Source: W0P28-013 sp051870755 (GTDB lineage Bacteria > Bacteroidota > Bacteroidia > Bacteroidales > Paludibacteraceae). From it: a DNA stretch of 26,071 nucleotides. The translations under genes were made by a program, and so were the position numbers. The stretch spans positions 1-26,071 of the forward strand of contig JBJECE010000037.1 of assembly GCA_051870755.1 (NCBI GenBank). Direction: 5' to 3'. The notes under the pieces were generated by a model. It saw nothing but the letters and a program-made list of their open reading frames with translations. It had not been told where the DNA came from and made no database searches. Below, piece after piece: positions 6,980 through 13,873 of this stretch; position 1 is the stretch's first letter; every line of letters starts with the position of its first letter.

Positions 6980-7320
6980 ACAGCCACCACCTCTTTGGCG
7001 GTTGGCAGCAACGGCCGCAACGATAAGTCGAATTGCGACTGCACACCGAATAATTTCGCTGACACACCGCGATACGCCTCGTGCGGATACAACTGCATCA
7101 GACGCTCGTCCATGTATTCCGCCAAGGTCTGTTCCGATGGTGCATGCAACTCGTACTCGCGCGTTATGACATACAGCGCCTCGGGGTTAAACAGCGGCAC
7201 ACGCGTCGTATCGACCGCCGGCACCATAGGCACTTCCGGCTGCACCACGGCTTTGCGTGCAGCGCAGGCCGACATCACCACCGCCACGCCGACACATAGT
7301 ATGACGTTACAATATTTCAC
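6883..7320 (-). CDS. small lipoprotein of unknown function
   Basis: 145 residues starting at GTG (7318-7320). The type II signal peptide ends in VVMSAC (Cys19). The mature part (EALYVITREYELHAPSEQTLAEYMDERLMQLYPHEAYRG...) has no motif I recognise. The GTG overlaps the ribF stop as GTGA, so translation is coupled to ribF and the two form an operon. Its last 97 bp are overlapped on the other strand by a small frame at 6869-6979. Function unknown; the link with ribF is positional only. Confidence 0.75.
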   Translation of the reverse strand: MKYCNVILCVGVAVVMSACAARKAVVQPEVPMVPAVDTTRVPLFNPEALYVITREYELHAPSEQTLAEYMDERLMQLYPHEAYRGVSAKLFGVQSQFDLSLRPLLPTAKEVVAVQPVDTLYAFVSLADESAFLDLSPADVRLDRV

Positions 7321-8222
7321 AAGTATTGCAGATACAATTTATCTGTTTCAATCTGTTTTTTCAGGTCGTCGAGCGAATTGAATTTGTGTTCGTCGCGCAA
7401 ACGTTCGCGGAGTTTCACGATTAGTTGTCGGCCATAGATGTCGCCGGCAAAATCGAGAATATGCACCTCGGCCGTACGATTGTTGCCTGCCACAGTCGGG
7501 CGCGTACCGACATTCAGCAAACCTTTGTAAACTTGATCATTCAGTTGTATATCAACAACATACACGCCGTTTTTTGGCAACATTTTTCGTGGCGACACAG
7601 TCAAATTGGCAGTCGGGAAACCGATGGTGCGCCCCAACGCCCGTCCGTGCGCCACGCGACCGGTCAGCGTGTAGGTGTAGCCCAGCAACTTGTTGGCCTT
7701 GTCCACGCGGCCGGCCATCAGATAATCCCGAATGACACGCGACCCGACGATAGTGCCGGCGACGGCAAACGGTTTCTCTTGTTCCAAAGCCACGCCCACA
7801 TCGTCGGCCACCGATTGGTAGTCGGCAAACGACCGCAGACGGTCGCTGCCAAAGTGATGGTCGTAGCCCAACAGCAAGCGTTGTACGCCACACTGCTGTC
7901 GGAGCAACAGCAGAAAATCTTCGGCCGTCAGGCGGGCTAATTCGGCGTTAAAATCGAGCATCAGGCAATAGTCGATGCCGGCCTGAGCAAATAGTTCCAT
8001 CTTTTCGACAGGCGTCGTCAATAATCCCACGTCGGATGCCGGATGCAAAGTACGCGCCGGCGAATCGGCAAACGACACCACCAGCGAGGCACAATGCTCC
8101 CGAACTGCACAACGCGTCAGTTGTTCGAGCAAAAACCGATGTCCCAAATGCACGCCATCGAAAAAACCGATGGTGGCAACCGTTTCACACTTAATGTGTT
8201 GCGCAAGCGATACTATCTGCAT
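7317..8222 (-). CDS. ribF: bifunctional riboflavin kinase / FMN adenylyltransferase (FAD synthetase)
   Basis: 301 residues, the normal length. RibF phosphorylates riboflavin to FMN and then adenylylates FMN to FAD. The N-terminal nucleotidyltransferase half shows GFFDGVHLGHRFL (HxGH-type site) at about 19-31 and GYDHHFGSDR at about 118. The C-terminal flavokinase half shows GRALGRTIGFPTANL, NGVYVVDI, GLLNVGTRPTV and EVHILDF. Start at 8222 is preceded by a TAACTTTG -7 element (minus strand, 8246-8253). The downstream lipoprotein is translationally coupled. The gene is divergent from the esterase-like lipoprotein at 8320, with partly interleaved promoters. Confidence 0.95.
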   Translation of the reverse strand: MQIVSLAQHIKCETVATIGFFDGVHLGHRFLLEQLTRCAVREHCASLVVSFADSPARTLHPASDVGLLTTPVEKMELFAQAGIDYCLMLDFNAELARLTAEDFLLLLRQQCGVQRLLLGYDHHFGSDRLRSFADYQSVADDVGVALEQEKPFAVAGTIVGSRVIRDYLMAGRVDKANKLLGYTYTLTGRVAHGRALGRTIGFPTANLTVSPRKMLPKNGVYVVDIQLNDQVYKGLLNVGTRPTVAGNNRTAEVHILDFAGDIYGRQLIVKLRERLRDEHKFNSLDDLKKQIETDKLYLQYL

Positions 8223-8245
8223 ATCAATTCCACGATTTCACGTTG

Positions 8246-8253
8246 CAAAGTTA
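8246..8253 (-). promoter_or_regulatory. -7 element of the ribF promoter
   Basis: TAACTTTG on the minus strand fits TAnnTTTG; a leader of about 18 nt would result. The -33 region is not well conserved. It lies only 6 bp from the -33 box of the divergent promoter at 8260, so the two probably compete for polymerase. Confidence 0.5.
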
Positions 8254-8259
8254 ATCAAT

Positions 8260-8290
8260 TTTGTCGGTTTCAGAAAAAATTGTACCTTTG
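8260..8290 (+). promoter_or_regulatory. promoter of the esterase-like lipoprotein gene
   Basis: TTTG at 8260-8263, a 19-bp spacer and TACCTTTG at 8283-8290 match the Bacteroidota consensus. The ATG follows 29 bp after the -7 box. Confidence 0.75.
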
Positions 8291-8319
8291 CCATTATAAA
8301 GATTTACAAAAATAGTGCC

Positions 8320-9234
8320 ATGAGAACTTTACATCGCCATTTGTTGGCCTCGCTGACCGCCATCGTTGCCCTGACAGCCTGCACCCGCACACCCAATTTG
8401 CCCGAATCGCCACGCCGCGTATCAGCCGGCCGCTTGTACGAAATGCACCTTTTTTCACCCGAAATGGCCGACACGCTCACCATTGACATTTGGACACCAA
8501 ACGGTTACGACACCCACACGCGCCACCACGTTGTGTACATGCACGATGGCCAAAACTTGTTCGACGCCGACGCCACATGGAACCACCAATCGTGGAACAT
8601 GGACTCGACCACACAGCGGCTCATCGACCAAAACATCATTCCGCCAACCATCATCGTGGGCGTACACAGCAAAGACGCCACCCGCATCGGCGACCTGATG
8701 CCTAAAAAACTGATGGACGCGGTGCACAACGACACCACACGCGCCACGTTGGACGACATGAGCAGCGGACAGTATCGCGGCGAAGCCTATCTGACATTCA
8801 TCGCACACACGCTGAAACCCGAAATAGACCGCTTGTTCGCTACCGACCCGGCGCCGGCAGCCACATCGATAATGGGTTCGAGCATGGGCGGCCTCATATC
8901 GTTGGCGGCCATGACCGAATATCCCGATGTGTTTGGGGCGGCGGCCTGCCTATCGACACACATCAACAACCCCGACGAACACGGCGGCTTGTACGAGGCG
9001 CTGAAAATCTATATGGCCGACCGTCTGCACCTCGACCACACGCATCGGCTTTATCTCGACTGCGGCGACCAAACCGTCGATGCCGACTACACACCCTACT
9101 TCGACGATATGGCTGCGCGCATCGACTCGCTGTGCACGGCCGAAATGCAAGTGCGATTCTTTCCGGGCGACGAACACAGCGAACAATGTTGGGAACGCCG
9201 TGTCGCCATTCCGCTAACTTTCATTGCCCGATAA
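8320..9234 (+). CDS. esterase-D-like alpha/beta-hydrolase lipoprotein
   Basis: 304 residues from the ATG at 8320; an in-frame start at 8170 would run through the promoter and into ribF, so it is rejected. The type II signal peptide ends AIVALTAC (Cys21). The rest fits the putative esterase family (PF00756-like): VVYMHDGQNLFD, PTIIVGVHS, the nucleophile elbow GSSMGG with its serine at about residue 188, an acidic residue in YLDCGDQ, and a late histidine in FFPGDEHSEQCW. Relatives cleave carbohydrate esters or siderophores; here the substrate is unknown. It is monocistronic and divergent from ribF. The lipid anchor suggests action at the cell envelope. Confidence 0.85.
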   Translation: MRTLHRHLLASLTAIVALTACTRTPNLPESPRRVSAGRLYEMHLFSPEMADTLTIDIWTPNGYDTHTRHHVVYMHDGQNLFDADATWNHQSWNMDSTTQRLIDQNIIPPTIIVGVHSKDATRIGDLMPKKLMDAVHNDTTRATLDDMSSGQYRGEAYLTFIAHTLKPEIDRLFATDPAPAATSIMGSSMGGLISLAAMTEYPDVFGAAACLSTHINNPDEHGGLYEALKIYMADRLHLDHTHRLYLDCGDQTVDADYTPYFDDMAARIDSLCTAEMQVRFFPGDEHSEQCWERRVAIPLTFIAR

Positions 9235-9396
9235 AAACAATCCGCCCGAAAAAGTCAAAAGTTAATTTTGCGCCATTTCATCGGTAAAAATCCGGAACGA
9301 CATCGATGGTACGCCAAAAATTAACACTTTATTAACATTCAGAGCAGCACAACTATCCGTGTCATCGCAAAAAAACGATTCTCAAGCGGTGAAATC
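9235..9396. other. gene-free spacer after the esterase gene
   Basis: No gene or convincing terminator is seen. On the minus strand the reading frame of the uvrC-like repeat at 9397-9436 continues into this spacer for a few codons (GDFTA) and stops. Confidence 0.5.
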
Positions 9397-9436
9397 GCCT
9401 CGAAAATGCGCGTAAAGTATTGATTCTTTGGAATTT
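9397..9436. repeat. direct repeat: copy of the uvrC 3' end, distal copy
   Basis: 38 of 40 positions match 10879-10918, the last codons of uvrC, with the first 28 identical. On the minus strand it translates as SKESILYAHFRG followed by DFTA and a stop, compared with SKASILYAHFRGKND in uvrC. The two copies bracket the ATPase gene and its promoter. Confidence 0.9.
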
Positions 9437-9501
9437 GAATACAATTTTAGACATATCGCATTGGAGCGCTATCGGGAGATTTTAGGCACTCGACACTGTG
9501 G

Positions 9502-10800
9502 TTACTGCAACAAAAATTTCCAAGTCGGCAAAATAGTAATCTTTTTGTCTTTGTAAACCGTTTCTCCCTCTTCGTCAGTTGTCAAAACCAACAAATTATC
9601 GCATCCGGTGGCTTTTGATGCAGCCACCAATCCCTCCAACTCGCGTTTACGAGTAACGGCATCCGCCATTTGCCACGTTACCTGAATCAGTTGTTGTATC
9701 TGCGTATGACGTTGCACCACAAAATCGCATTCGGCCGATTCTTTGAAATACGACAATTTATCTGTCGGTTGCAGTGTACGCAGCAGGTGCATACACACCG
9801 TATTTTCGAGCAATTTTCCATTGTCGTCGCTTTGCGGGATCAACACATTTTTATAGAGTCCGTTGTCAATGATGTAATACTTAAACGCCGACGTTTGTTC
9901 TTTGATGAGCGAATGTTCGTATTTCGGTATGCGACAAAACATAAACACAGAACACGCATAATCCGCCCATTTATACAACACATCTTTCCCGATTTTGAAT
10001 CCGCGTGATTTAATATCGTTGAAAATGGCATTTATCGAGGTCGGTTTCGTCAGATTCGACATAATACGTTTTAAGAAAAACCGCAATATCTCGCTATCTT
10101 TTACCATATAATGCTCCACCAAATCGCGATACAACATTGTATTGAAATAACTTTGTATTTTGGCCGTTTTCAGCGACCGGTCTGTCATCAGCGTTATTTC
10201 CGGAAAGGAACTTTCGTGTAAATACTCAAAAAACGCATTACGCACTTTGGCTTTATCCTGCTCCAAAAAACTTTCGGTATCGACACCGATAAATCGACAA
10301 TATTCTTTGAATGACAACGGATATGCACGAAATTCGATAGGATAACCGCGTAATGCCGATGCCAATTCTTCGGACAACATCTGCGCATTGCTACCCGACA
10401 CATAAATATTTTTGCACTGATTTTTGTACACGCGCAATACAAACAGTTCCCAATTTTTAATCACTTGAATTTCGTCAAAAAACATATATACCTCACTCAA
10501 AGGTATATCGGGGAACATCTCTAAATACGCTTCAATCACCACATTCAAATCGGCAGCCTGCATATCGAACAACCGCTCGTCGTCGAAACCAACCCACAAA
10601 ATACGATTGCGCGGCACACCCGATGCCACCAACCGATTGATAGTCAGATGCAACAAAGTTGACTTACCGCAACGACGCACGCCGGAAACAGTTATAATTT
10701 GCCGACTGTTAATCGGCAACGACCATTCGCGTTCAATAACATTGAAAGGAATTTCGCTCTGTTTGGTCGCAATTAAAGTTTTAATGACCTCTTTGTTCAT
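9502..10800 (-). CDS. AAA-family ATPase with DUF4143 C-terminus (COG1373 type)
   Basis: 432 residues. The N-terminal AAA domain has Walker A in GVRRCGKSTLLH (about 39-50), Walker B in VYMFFDEIQ, and a sensor-like YVSGSNAQ. The C-terminal part (about 190-432) fits the DUF4143 / restriction-nuclease-like module: HYMVKDSEILRFFLKRI, FKYYIIDNGLYKNVLI, LLENTVCMHLLR, and ECDFVVQ. Such ATPases are expanded in Bacteroidota with no settled function. The gene has its own promoter, is lower in G+C than uvrC or the esterase gene, and sits between two 40-bp copies of the uvrC 3' end, so it looks like an inserted single-gene unit. There is no integrase beside it. Confidence 0.88.
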   Translation of the reverse strand: MNKEVIKTLIATKQSEIPFNVIEREWSLPINSRQIITVSGVRRCGKSTLLHLTINRLVASGVPRNRILWVGFDDERLFDMQAADLNVVIEAYLEMFPDIPLSEVYMFFDEIQVIKNWELFVLRVYKNQCKNIYVSGSNAQMLSEELASALRGYPIEFRAYPLSFKEYCRFIGVDTESFLEQDKAKVRNAFFEYLHESSFPEITLMTDRSLKTAKIQSYFNTMLYRDLVEHYMVKDSEILRFFLKRIMSNLTKPTSINAIFNDIKSRGFKIGKDVLYKWADYACSVFMFCRIPKYEHSLIKEQTSAFKYYIIDNGLYKNVLIPQSDDNGKLLENTVCMHLLRTLQPTDKLSYFKESAECDFVVQRHTQIQQLIQVTWQMADAVTRKRELEGLVAASKATGCDNLLVLTTDEEGETVYKDKKITILPTWKFLLQ

Positions 10801-10820
10801 AAATTTCCTTTTTACAAGGA

Positions 10821-10851
10821 CAAAAATAGTATATTTTTTCCTTATAACAAA
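10821..10851 (-). promoter_or_regulatory. promoter of the DUF4143 ATPase gene
   Basis: On the minus strand TTTG (10848-10851), a 19-bp spacer and TATTTTTG (10821-10828). It lies between the ATPase start (10800) and the uvrC stop (10867), so the unit carries its own promoter. Confidence 0.75.
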
Positions 10852-10866
10852 GAAAAAATCAAATTT

Positions 10867-12672
10867 TTAATCATTTTTGCCTCGAAAATGCGCGTAAAGT
10901 ATTGATGCTTTGGACTTTCCGACGACAGCCGCGAGTTCGTCCAATTCTGCCATTTTAGCACGTTTCAGGCTTTTGAAGTGCCGAATCAGGTCATTTTTGG
11001 TCTTTTCGCCGATGCCGGCAATGCCGTCGAGTTCCGAAGCCGTTTGGCGCTTGCTGCGTTTGTCGCGGTGGAAAGTGATGGCAAAGCGATGCACCTCGTC
11101 CTGCACCGACGCCAGAAAACGAAACAGCACATCGGTCGGTTTGGTACCCACCACTTGCGGCGGAAATCCGAACAGCAGTTCGTGCGTGCGATGGCGGTCG
11201 TCCTTGGCCAGGCCGGCAATTGGAATCGACAGATGCAGTTCGTCTTCAACCACGCGGCGCACCATCTCCATCTGACCTTTGCCGCCATCGGTGATGATAA
11301 GGTCGGGCAACGGCACGCCCTCTTCGATCATGCGCGTGTAACGCCGGCGCACCACCTCCTGCATGGCGCCGTAGTCGTCGTTGCCATCGGCCGATTTCAG
11401 AATATATTTGCGATAATCCTTTTTCGAGGGTTTGCACTTGCGAAACACCACACACGCCGACACAGCATCGGTGCCGGCCATGTTCGAGTTGTCGAAACAC
11501 TCGATTGTTTCGGGCAGTTTCGGCAAATGCAGTGCCGTTTGAATCTCTTTCATCAAACGCATGGCGCGTTGGTCGGGATTGAGTTTTTCGGCCTGTTTGT
11601 ATTTGTCCACCTTGTATTGCCGCACGTTTTGCGCCGCCAGATCGAGCAATTTCTTTTTGTCGCCACGCTGTGGCACCACGAAATCTAAATTTTCGCCCAT
11701 TTCATCGGGCAAAAAAGGCACTACCAACGTCCGTGAATCGCTGTGCAAGCGCTCGCGCAATTCCAAAATACCCAATGCCAACAACTCCTCTTTCGGCTCG
11801 TCCATTTTTTTTTGGTATTCGATTGTAAGTCCTTGAATAATAGAGCCTTTTACGATTTTCAGCACATTGACGTAAGCAGCATTGTCGTCCTCGTCGTACG
11901 CATAAACGTCAAGGTTATCATCGTGTGTGGTTGTTATCACGGTTTTGGCTTGATATTTGACAATGGCATCATATTTCAATTTCAGCACTTGCGCCTCCTC
12001 GAAACGTTGTTCGACAGCCAAAGCACGCATCTGCTCCAACAAGTAATCAGTAACGGTATGACTATTGCCGCGCGCAATTTCCTTGATTTCATCGATATTT
12101 TTTCGGTATTCCGCCGATGACTGCAAGCCTTCGCACACGCCCATACAATTCTTGATGTGATATTCAAGACAGACCTTAAATTTGCCGGTGCCGACGTTGT
12201 GTTCGTCGAGCGGCAGACGACAGGTGCGTACGGGATAAATTTCGTGAATCAAATCGAGCAGCGTGTCAAGCGTCCACACAGAACTGTACGGCCCGAAATA
12301 ATCGGCATGTTTGGTGATGGTACGCGTTTTGAACACACGCGGAAAAGGTTCGCGCGTGATGCAGAGCCACGGATACGTTTTGCCGTCCTTGAGCAGAATG
12401 TTGTAGCGCGGCTGGTATTTTTTGATGAGGTTGTTCTCGAGCAGCAACGCCTCGTGTTCCGAATTGACAACGATGTATTTCAAATCGGCGATGTGGCGCA
12501 CCAACATGTTGGTTTTCACCGAGTCGTGTTCGCGGTTGAAATACGACGACACGCGGCGTTTCAGGTTTTTGGCCTTGCCGACATAAATAATCGTTCCTTC
12601 GTCGTTGAAGTACTGATAGACACCCGGGCTGTCGGGCAAAGCGGCAATAGTATGTTTCAGGTGGTCGTTCAT
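10867..12672 (-). CDS. uvrC: UvrABC system protein C
   Basis: 601 residues from the ATG at 12672; a longer frame to 12756 would read through a terminator and promoter and is rejected. UvrC makes the dual incisions in nucleotide excision repair with UvrA and UvrB. Domains in order: GIY-YIG nuclease (SPGVYQYF to VGKAKNLKRRVSSYF), a cysteine cluster (TCRLPLDE, KVCLEYHIKNCMGVC) of the type that holds an Fe-S cluster, UVR motif (about 200-235), RNase-H-like nuclease (IECFDNSNMAGTDAV, LIITDGGKGQ), and tandem helix-hairpin-helix motifs (LDGIAGIGEKTKNDL). The final codons lie inside the 40-bp direct repeat shared with 9397-9436, so the C-terminal residues may have been replaced when the ATPase unit was inserted. 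Confidence 0.96.
   Translation of the reverse strand: MNDHLKHTIAALPDSPGVYQYFNDEGTIIYVGKAKNLKRRVSSYFNREHDSVKTNMLVRHIADLKYIVVNSEHEALLLENNLIKKYQPRYNILLKDGKTYPWLCITREPFPRVFKTRTITKHADYFGPYSSVWTLDTLLDLIHEIYPVRTCRLPLDEHNVGTGKFKVCLEYHIKNCMGVCEGLQSSAEYRKNIDEIKEIARGNSHTVTDYLLEQMRALAVEQRFEEAQVLKLKYDAIVKYQAKTVITTTHDDNLDVYAYDEDDNAAYVNVLKIVKGSIIQGLTIEYQKKMDEPKEELLALGILELRERLHSDSRTLVVPFLPDEMGENLDFVVPQRGDKKKLLDLAAQNVRQYKVDKYKQAEKLNPDQRAMRLMKEIQTALHLPKLPETIECFDNSNMAGTDAVSACVVFRKCKPSKKDYRKYILKSADGNDDYGAMQEVVRRRYTRMIEEGVPLPDLIITDGGKGQMEMVRRVVEDELHLSIPIAGLAKDDRHRTHELLFGFPPQVVGTKPTDVLFRFLASVQDEVHRFAITFHRDKRSKRQTASELDGIAGIGEKTKNDLIRHFKSLKRAKMAELDELAAVVGKSKASILYAHFRGKND
10879..10918. repeat. direct repeat: uvrC 3' end, proximal copy
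   Basis: Partner of 9397-9436 (38 of 40 positions). It is the last part of the uvrC coding sequence, ending 10 bp before the end of the stop codon. Confidence 0.9.
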
Positions 12673-12677
12673 CGGTG

Positions 12678-12707
12678 CAAAAATAACGATTTTTTCTCGT
12701 TTGCAAA
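12678..12707 (-). promoter_or_regulatory. uvrC promoter
   Basis: On the minus strand TTTG (12704-12707), an 18-bp spacer and TATTTTTG (12678-12685). The ATG begins 5 bp after the -7 box, so the mRNA would have almost no leader, as for gluQ. Confidence 0.6.
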
Positions 12708-12720
12708 AACAACCGTTCAC

Positions 12721-12753
12721 AAAAAAAGCGCCGATACTGAAAATCGACGCTTT
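12721..12753 (-). terminator. intrinsic terminator of the Bor-like gene
   Basis: On the minus strand AAAGCGTCGAT pairs with ATCGGCGCTTT (one G-T pair) around a short loop, followed by a run of seven T. It is 28 bp after the stop at 12781. Confidence 0.9.
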
Positions 12754-12780
12754 CATCGGGAAAAAACGGTTGCTACCGCC

Positions 12781-13200
12781 TTAGTCTTCGGCGTCGGGCG
12801 GCAACACTGTTTGTCGCTGCTGTTGCTTGTCGGCAGCCGGAGCGGATTTTTTCGACTTTTGCTTGTCGGTGACCGGAGCGGCTTTTTGCGGATGTTTTGC
12901 ATACACGCGTATGCTCTGCATCTCGAAAATTCCGCCGGTTATCACCGAGAGAAAAGCATCCCAAAAACCATAACGCGTGCGCACTTCGCAATTACCATCG
13001 GCCGGCGTAGCCACGCGCGTACGACCAAGCGGAACCAAGCCCCAAAACAGATAACATTGTTTGCCTTTTGCGTAAACATACTCGTCGCCTTCGGTTTCGC
13101 GATAGGAGCCAACGCTTGTGCGCGTAGTCATGCACGATGGCAACAAGGTCAATACGGCCAACATGAAAACGCTTGCAACAAAAATTCTTGATGTTCTCAT
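12781..13200 (-). CDS. Bor-like lipoprotein
   Basis: 139 residues. A type II signal peptide ends TLLPSC (Cys23). The core matches the Bor/Iss layout of phage lambda Bor: a threonine-rich start (TTRTSVGSY), then QCYLFWGLVPLG, and FWDAFLSVITGGIFEMQSIRVY near the end, which aligns with the hydrophobic end of Bor. Bor relatives are outer-membrane lipoproteins of unclear function in Bacteroidota. The last 35 residues are a low-complexity tail rich in K, Q, A and P. A strong terminator follows. The 250-nt stretch upstream holds a structured RNA with its own terminator, so this gene is either read through it or uses a promoter I cannot see. Confidence 0.7.
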   Translation of the reverse strand: MRTSRIFVASVFMLAVLTLLPSCMTTRTSVGSYRETEGDEYVYAKGKQCYLFWGLVPLGRTRVATPADGNCEVRTRYGFWDAFLSVITGGIFEMQSIRVYAKHPQKAAPVTDKQKSKKSAPAADKQQQRQTVLPPDAED

Positions 13201-13254
13201 AAAAATAAGTTTTTGAAAAATGAATAAAATGATAAAAATTGAGTTCTACACAAT

Positions 13255-13299
13255 AAAAAAGGCGAAAACCGCACTTCATTTGTCTGATGTGGTCTTCGC
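13255..13299 (-). terminator. intrinsic terminator of the structured RNA
   Basis: GCGAAGACCACA (13288-13299) pairs with TGCGGTTTTCGC (13262-13273) with one mismatch and one G-T pair, followed by C and six T. Confidence 0.75.
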
Positions 13300-13448
13300 T
13301 TTACCATTGTAACCAAATATAAGCACAGTTTACGCCCATAAGCATAAACATTGCACTCATATTCTTGGTTACCGATTAAAAGTTGCGAAGTTTCACCAGA
13401 CAAGAATAATCACTGCAAAAACAAACCGTCCGCCGACGGCTGCTATGT
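13255..13448 (-). ncRNA. candidate structured small RNA, 6S-like fold
   Basis: About 194 nt between an ideal promoter (13454-13485) and an intrinsic terminator. Pairing on the minus strand gives a rod: GTCTGGTG (13394-13401) with CAC..CAGAC (13282-13291), CTTCGC (13385-13390) with GCGAAG (13294-13299), a bubble of 12 and 9 nt, then a long stem 13309-13372 opened by GTAACCA / TGGTTAC and closed by GTTTATGC / GCGTAAAC around TTATGG. Closing stem, central bubble and long terminal stem, at this length, resemble 6S RNA. Part of the closing stem is also the 5' arm of the terminator, so the two folds exclude each other. It could instead be a regulatory leader of the Bor-like gene. No protein frame here looks real. 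Confidence 0.5.
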
Positions 13449-13453
13449 CGCTG

Positions 13454-13485
13454 CAAAAGTACAATTTTTTTTCAAAAAAACCAAA
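13454..13485 (-). promoter_or_regulatory. promoter of the structured RNA
   Basis: On the minus strand TTTG (13482-13485), exactly 20 bp, then TACTTTTG (13454-13461): a textbook Bacteroidota promoter. Confidence 0.8.
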
Positions 13486-13540
13486 CGAGCGCACCGGCGT
13501 TACAAAAAATTTGAGCGAAATTTCGTCAGAGCCGGTGCGC
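13482..13540 (-). terminator. probable terminator of the 32-residue peptide gene
   Basis: A perfect 10-bp inverted repeat GCGCACCGGC / GCCGGTGCGC (13489-13498 and 13531-13540) with a 32-nt loop that itself holds CGAAATTTCG, followed on the minus strand by a T-rich stretch. It separates the peptide gene from the structured RNA. The long loop makes it weaker than the others. Confidence 0.5.
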
Positions 13541-13554
13541 CCGCGCAGTGTTGA

Positions 13555-13653
13555 TTAGCATTTAGAGGAATTGTTTCCGCGTCCTTTTCCGCTCGGATTG
13601 CCTGTTTTCGAAGGCCATCCGGCACCATTCGGATCGTTTGCTGGTTGTGGCAT
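13555..13653 (-). CDS. 32-residue glycine/asparagine-rich peptide
   Basis: The frame runs from ATG at 13653: MPQPANDPNGAGWPSKTG, then NPSGKGRGNNSSKC and stop. It is hydrophilic, basic, rich in P, G, N and S, with no signal or membrane segment. Short peptides with the same NPSGKGRGNN-type core are, from memory, common and usually unnamed in Bacteroidota; I cannot verify this here. A TAATTTTG -7 element (minus strand, 13707-13714) lies about 50 bp upstream, and a hairpin follows the stop. It is likely a real small gene missed by length cut-offs. Function unknown; the arrangement of basic and glycine residues would suit RNA or membrane-surface binding, which is only a guess. Confidence 0.6.
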   Translation of the reverse strand: MPQPANDPNGAGWPSKTGNPSGKGRGNNSSKC

Positions 13654-13824
13654 AATGACAGAATTTAAGAGTTAAACAATAAATTATCGGAAAATTGTTT
13701 CCACTGCAAAATTACAACAATTCCAAACGGAAAATCGGTCGTCGGTGTCGTGGGGAAAAAATAGTAGGTCGTGCGGAAAAAAATCAGCCGGTTTCCGAAA
13801 AAAAACCGACCGATTTACGAACGT

Positions 13825-13858
13825 GCCGCCATTTTTTTCCAAAAGTCAAAAAAAGGCG
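13825..13858 (-). terminator. hairpin after the LytTR gene
   Basis: CCGCC and GGCGG close a long stem that continues through T7 and A7 tracts around a short loop, 15 bp after the stop at 13874. A second stem (CGGTTT / AAACCG) lies at about 13788-13807. The remaining gap to 13654 holds only the peptide promoter region. Confidence 0.65.
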
Positions 13859-13873
13859 GTTTCATCGATAAAA

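Noticed and set aside
9235..9501. Pseudogene of uvrC downstream of the ATPase
   Set aside because: Homology is limited to about 40 bp; no further uvrC sequence is present, so it is treated as a direct repeat, not a pseudogene.
12157..13191. 344-codon open frame on the plus strand across uvrC and the Bor-like gene
   Set aside because: It spans two genuine minus-strand genes, a promoter and a terminator, and shows no protein motif.
13197..13403. 68-codon frame on the minus strand
   Set aside because: It runs through the terminator and stems of the structured RNA and has no recognisable protein features.
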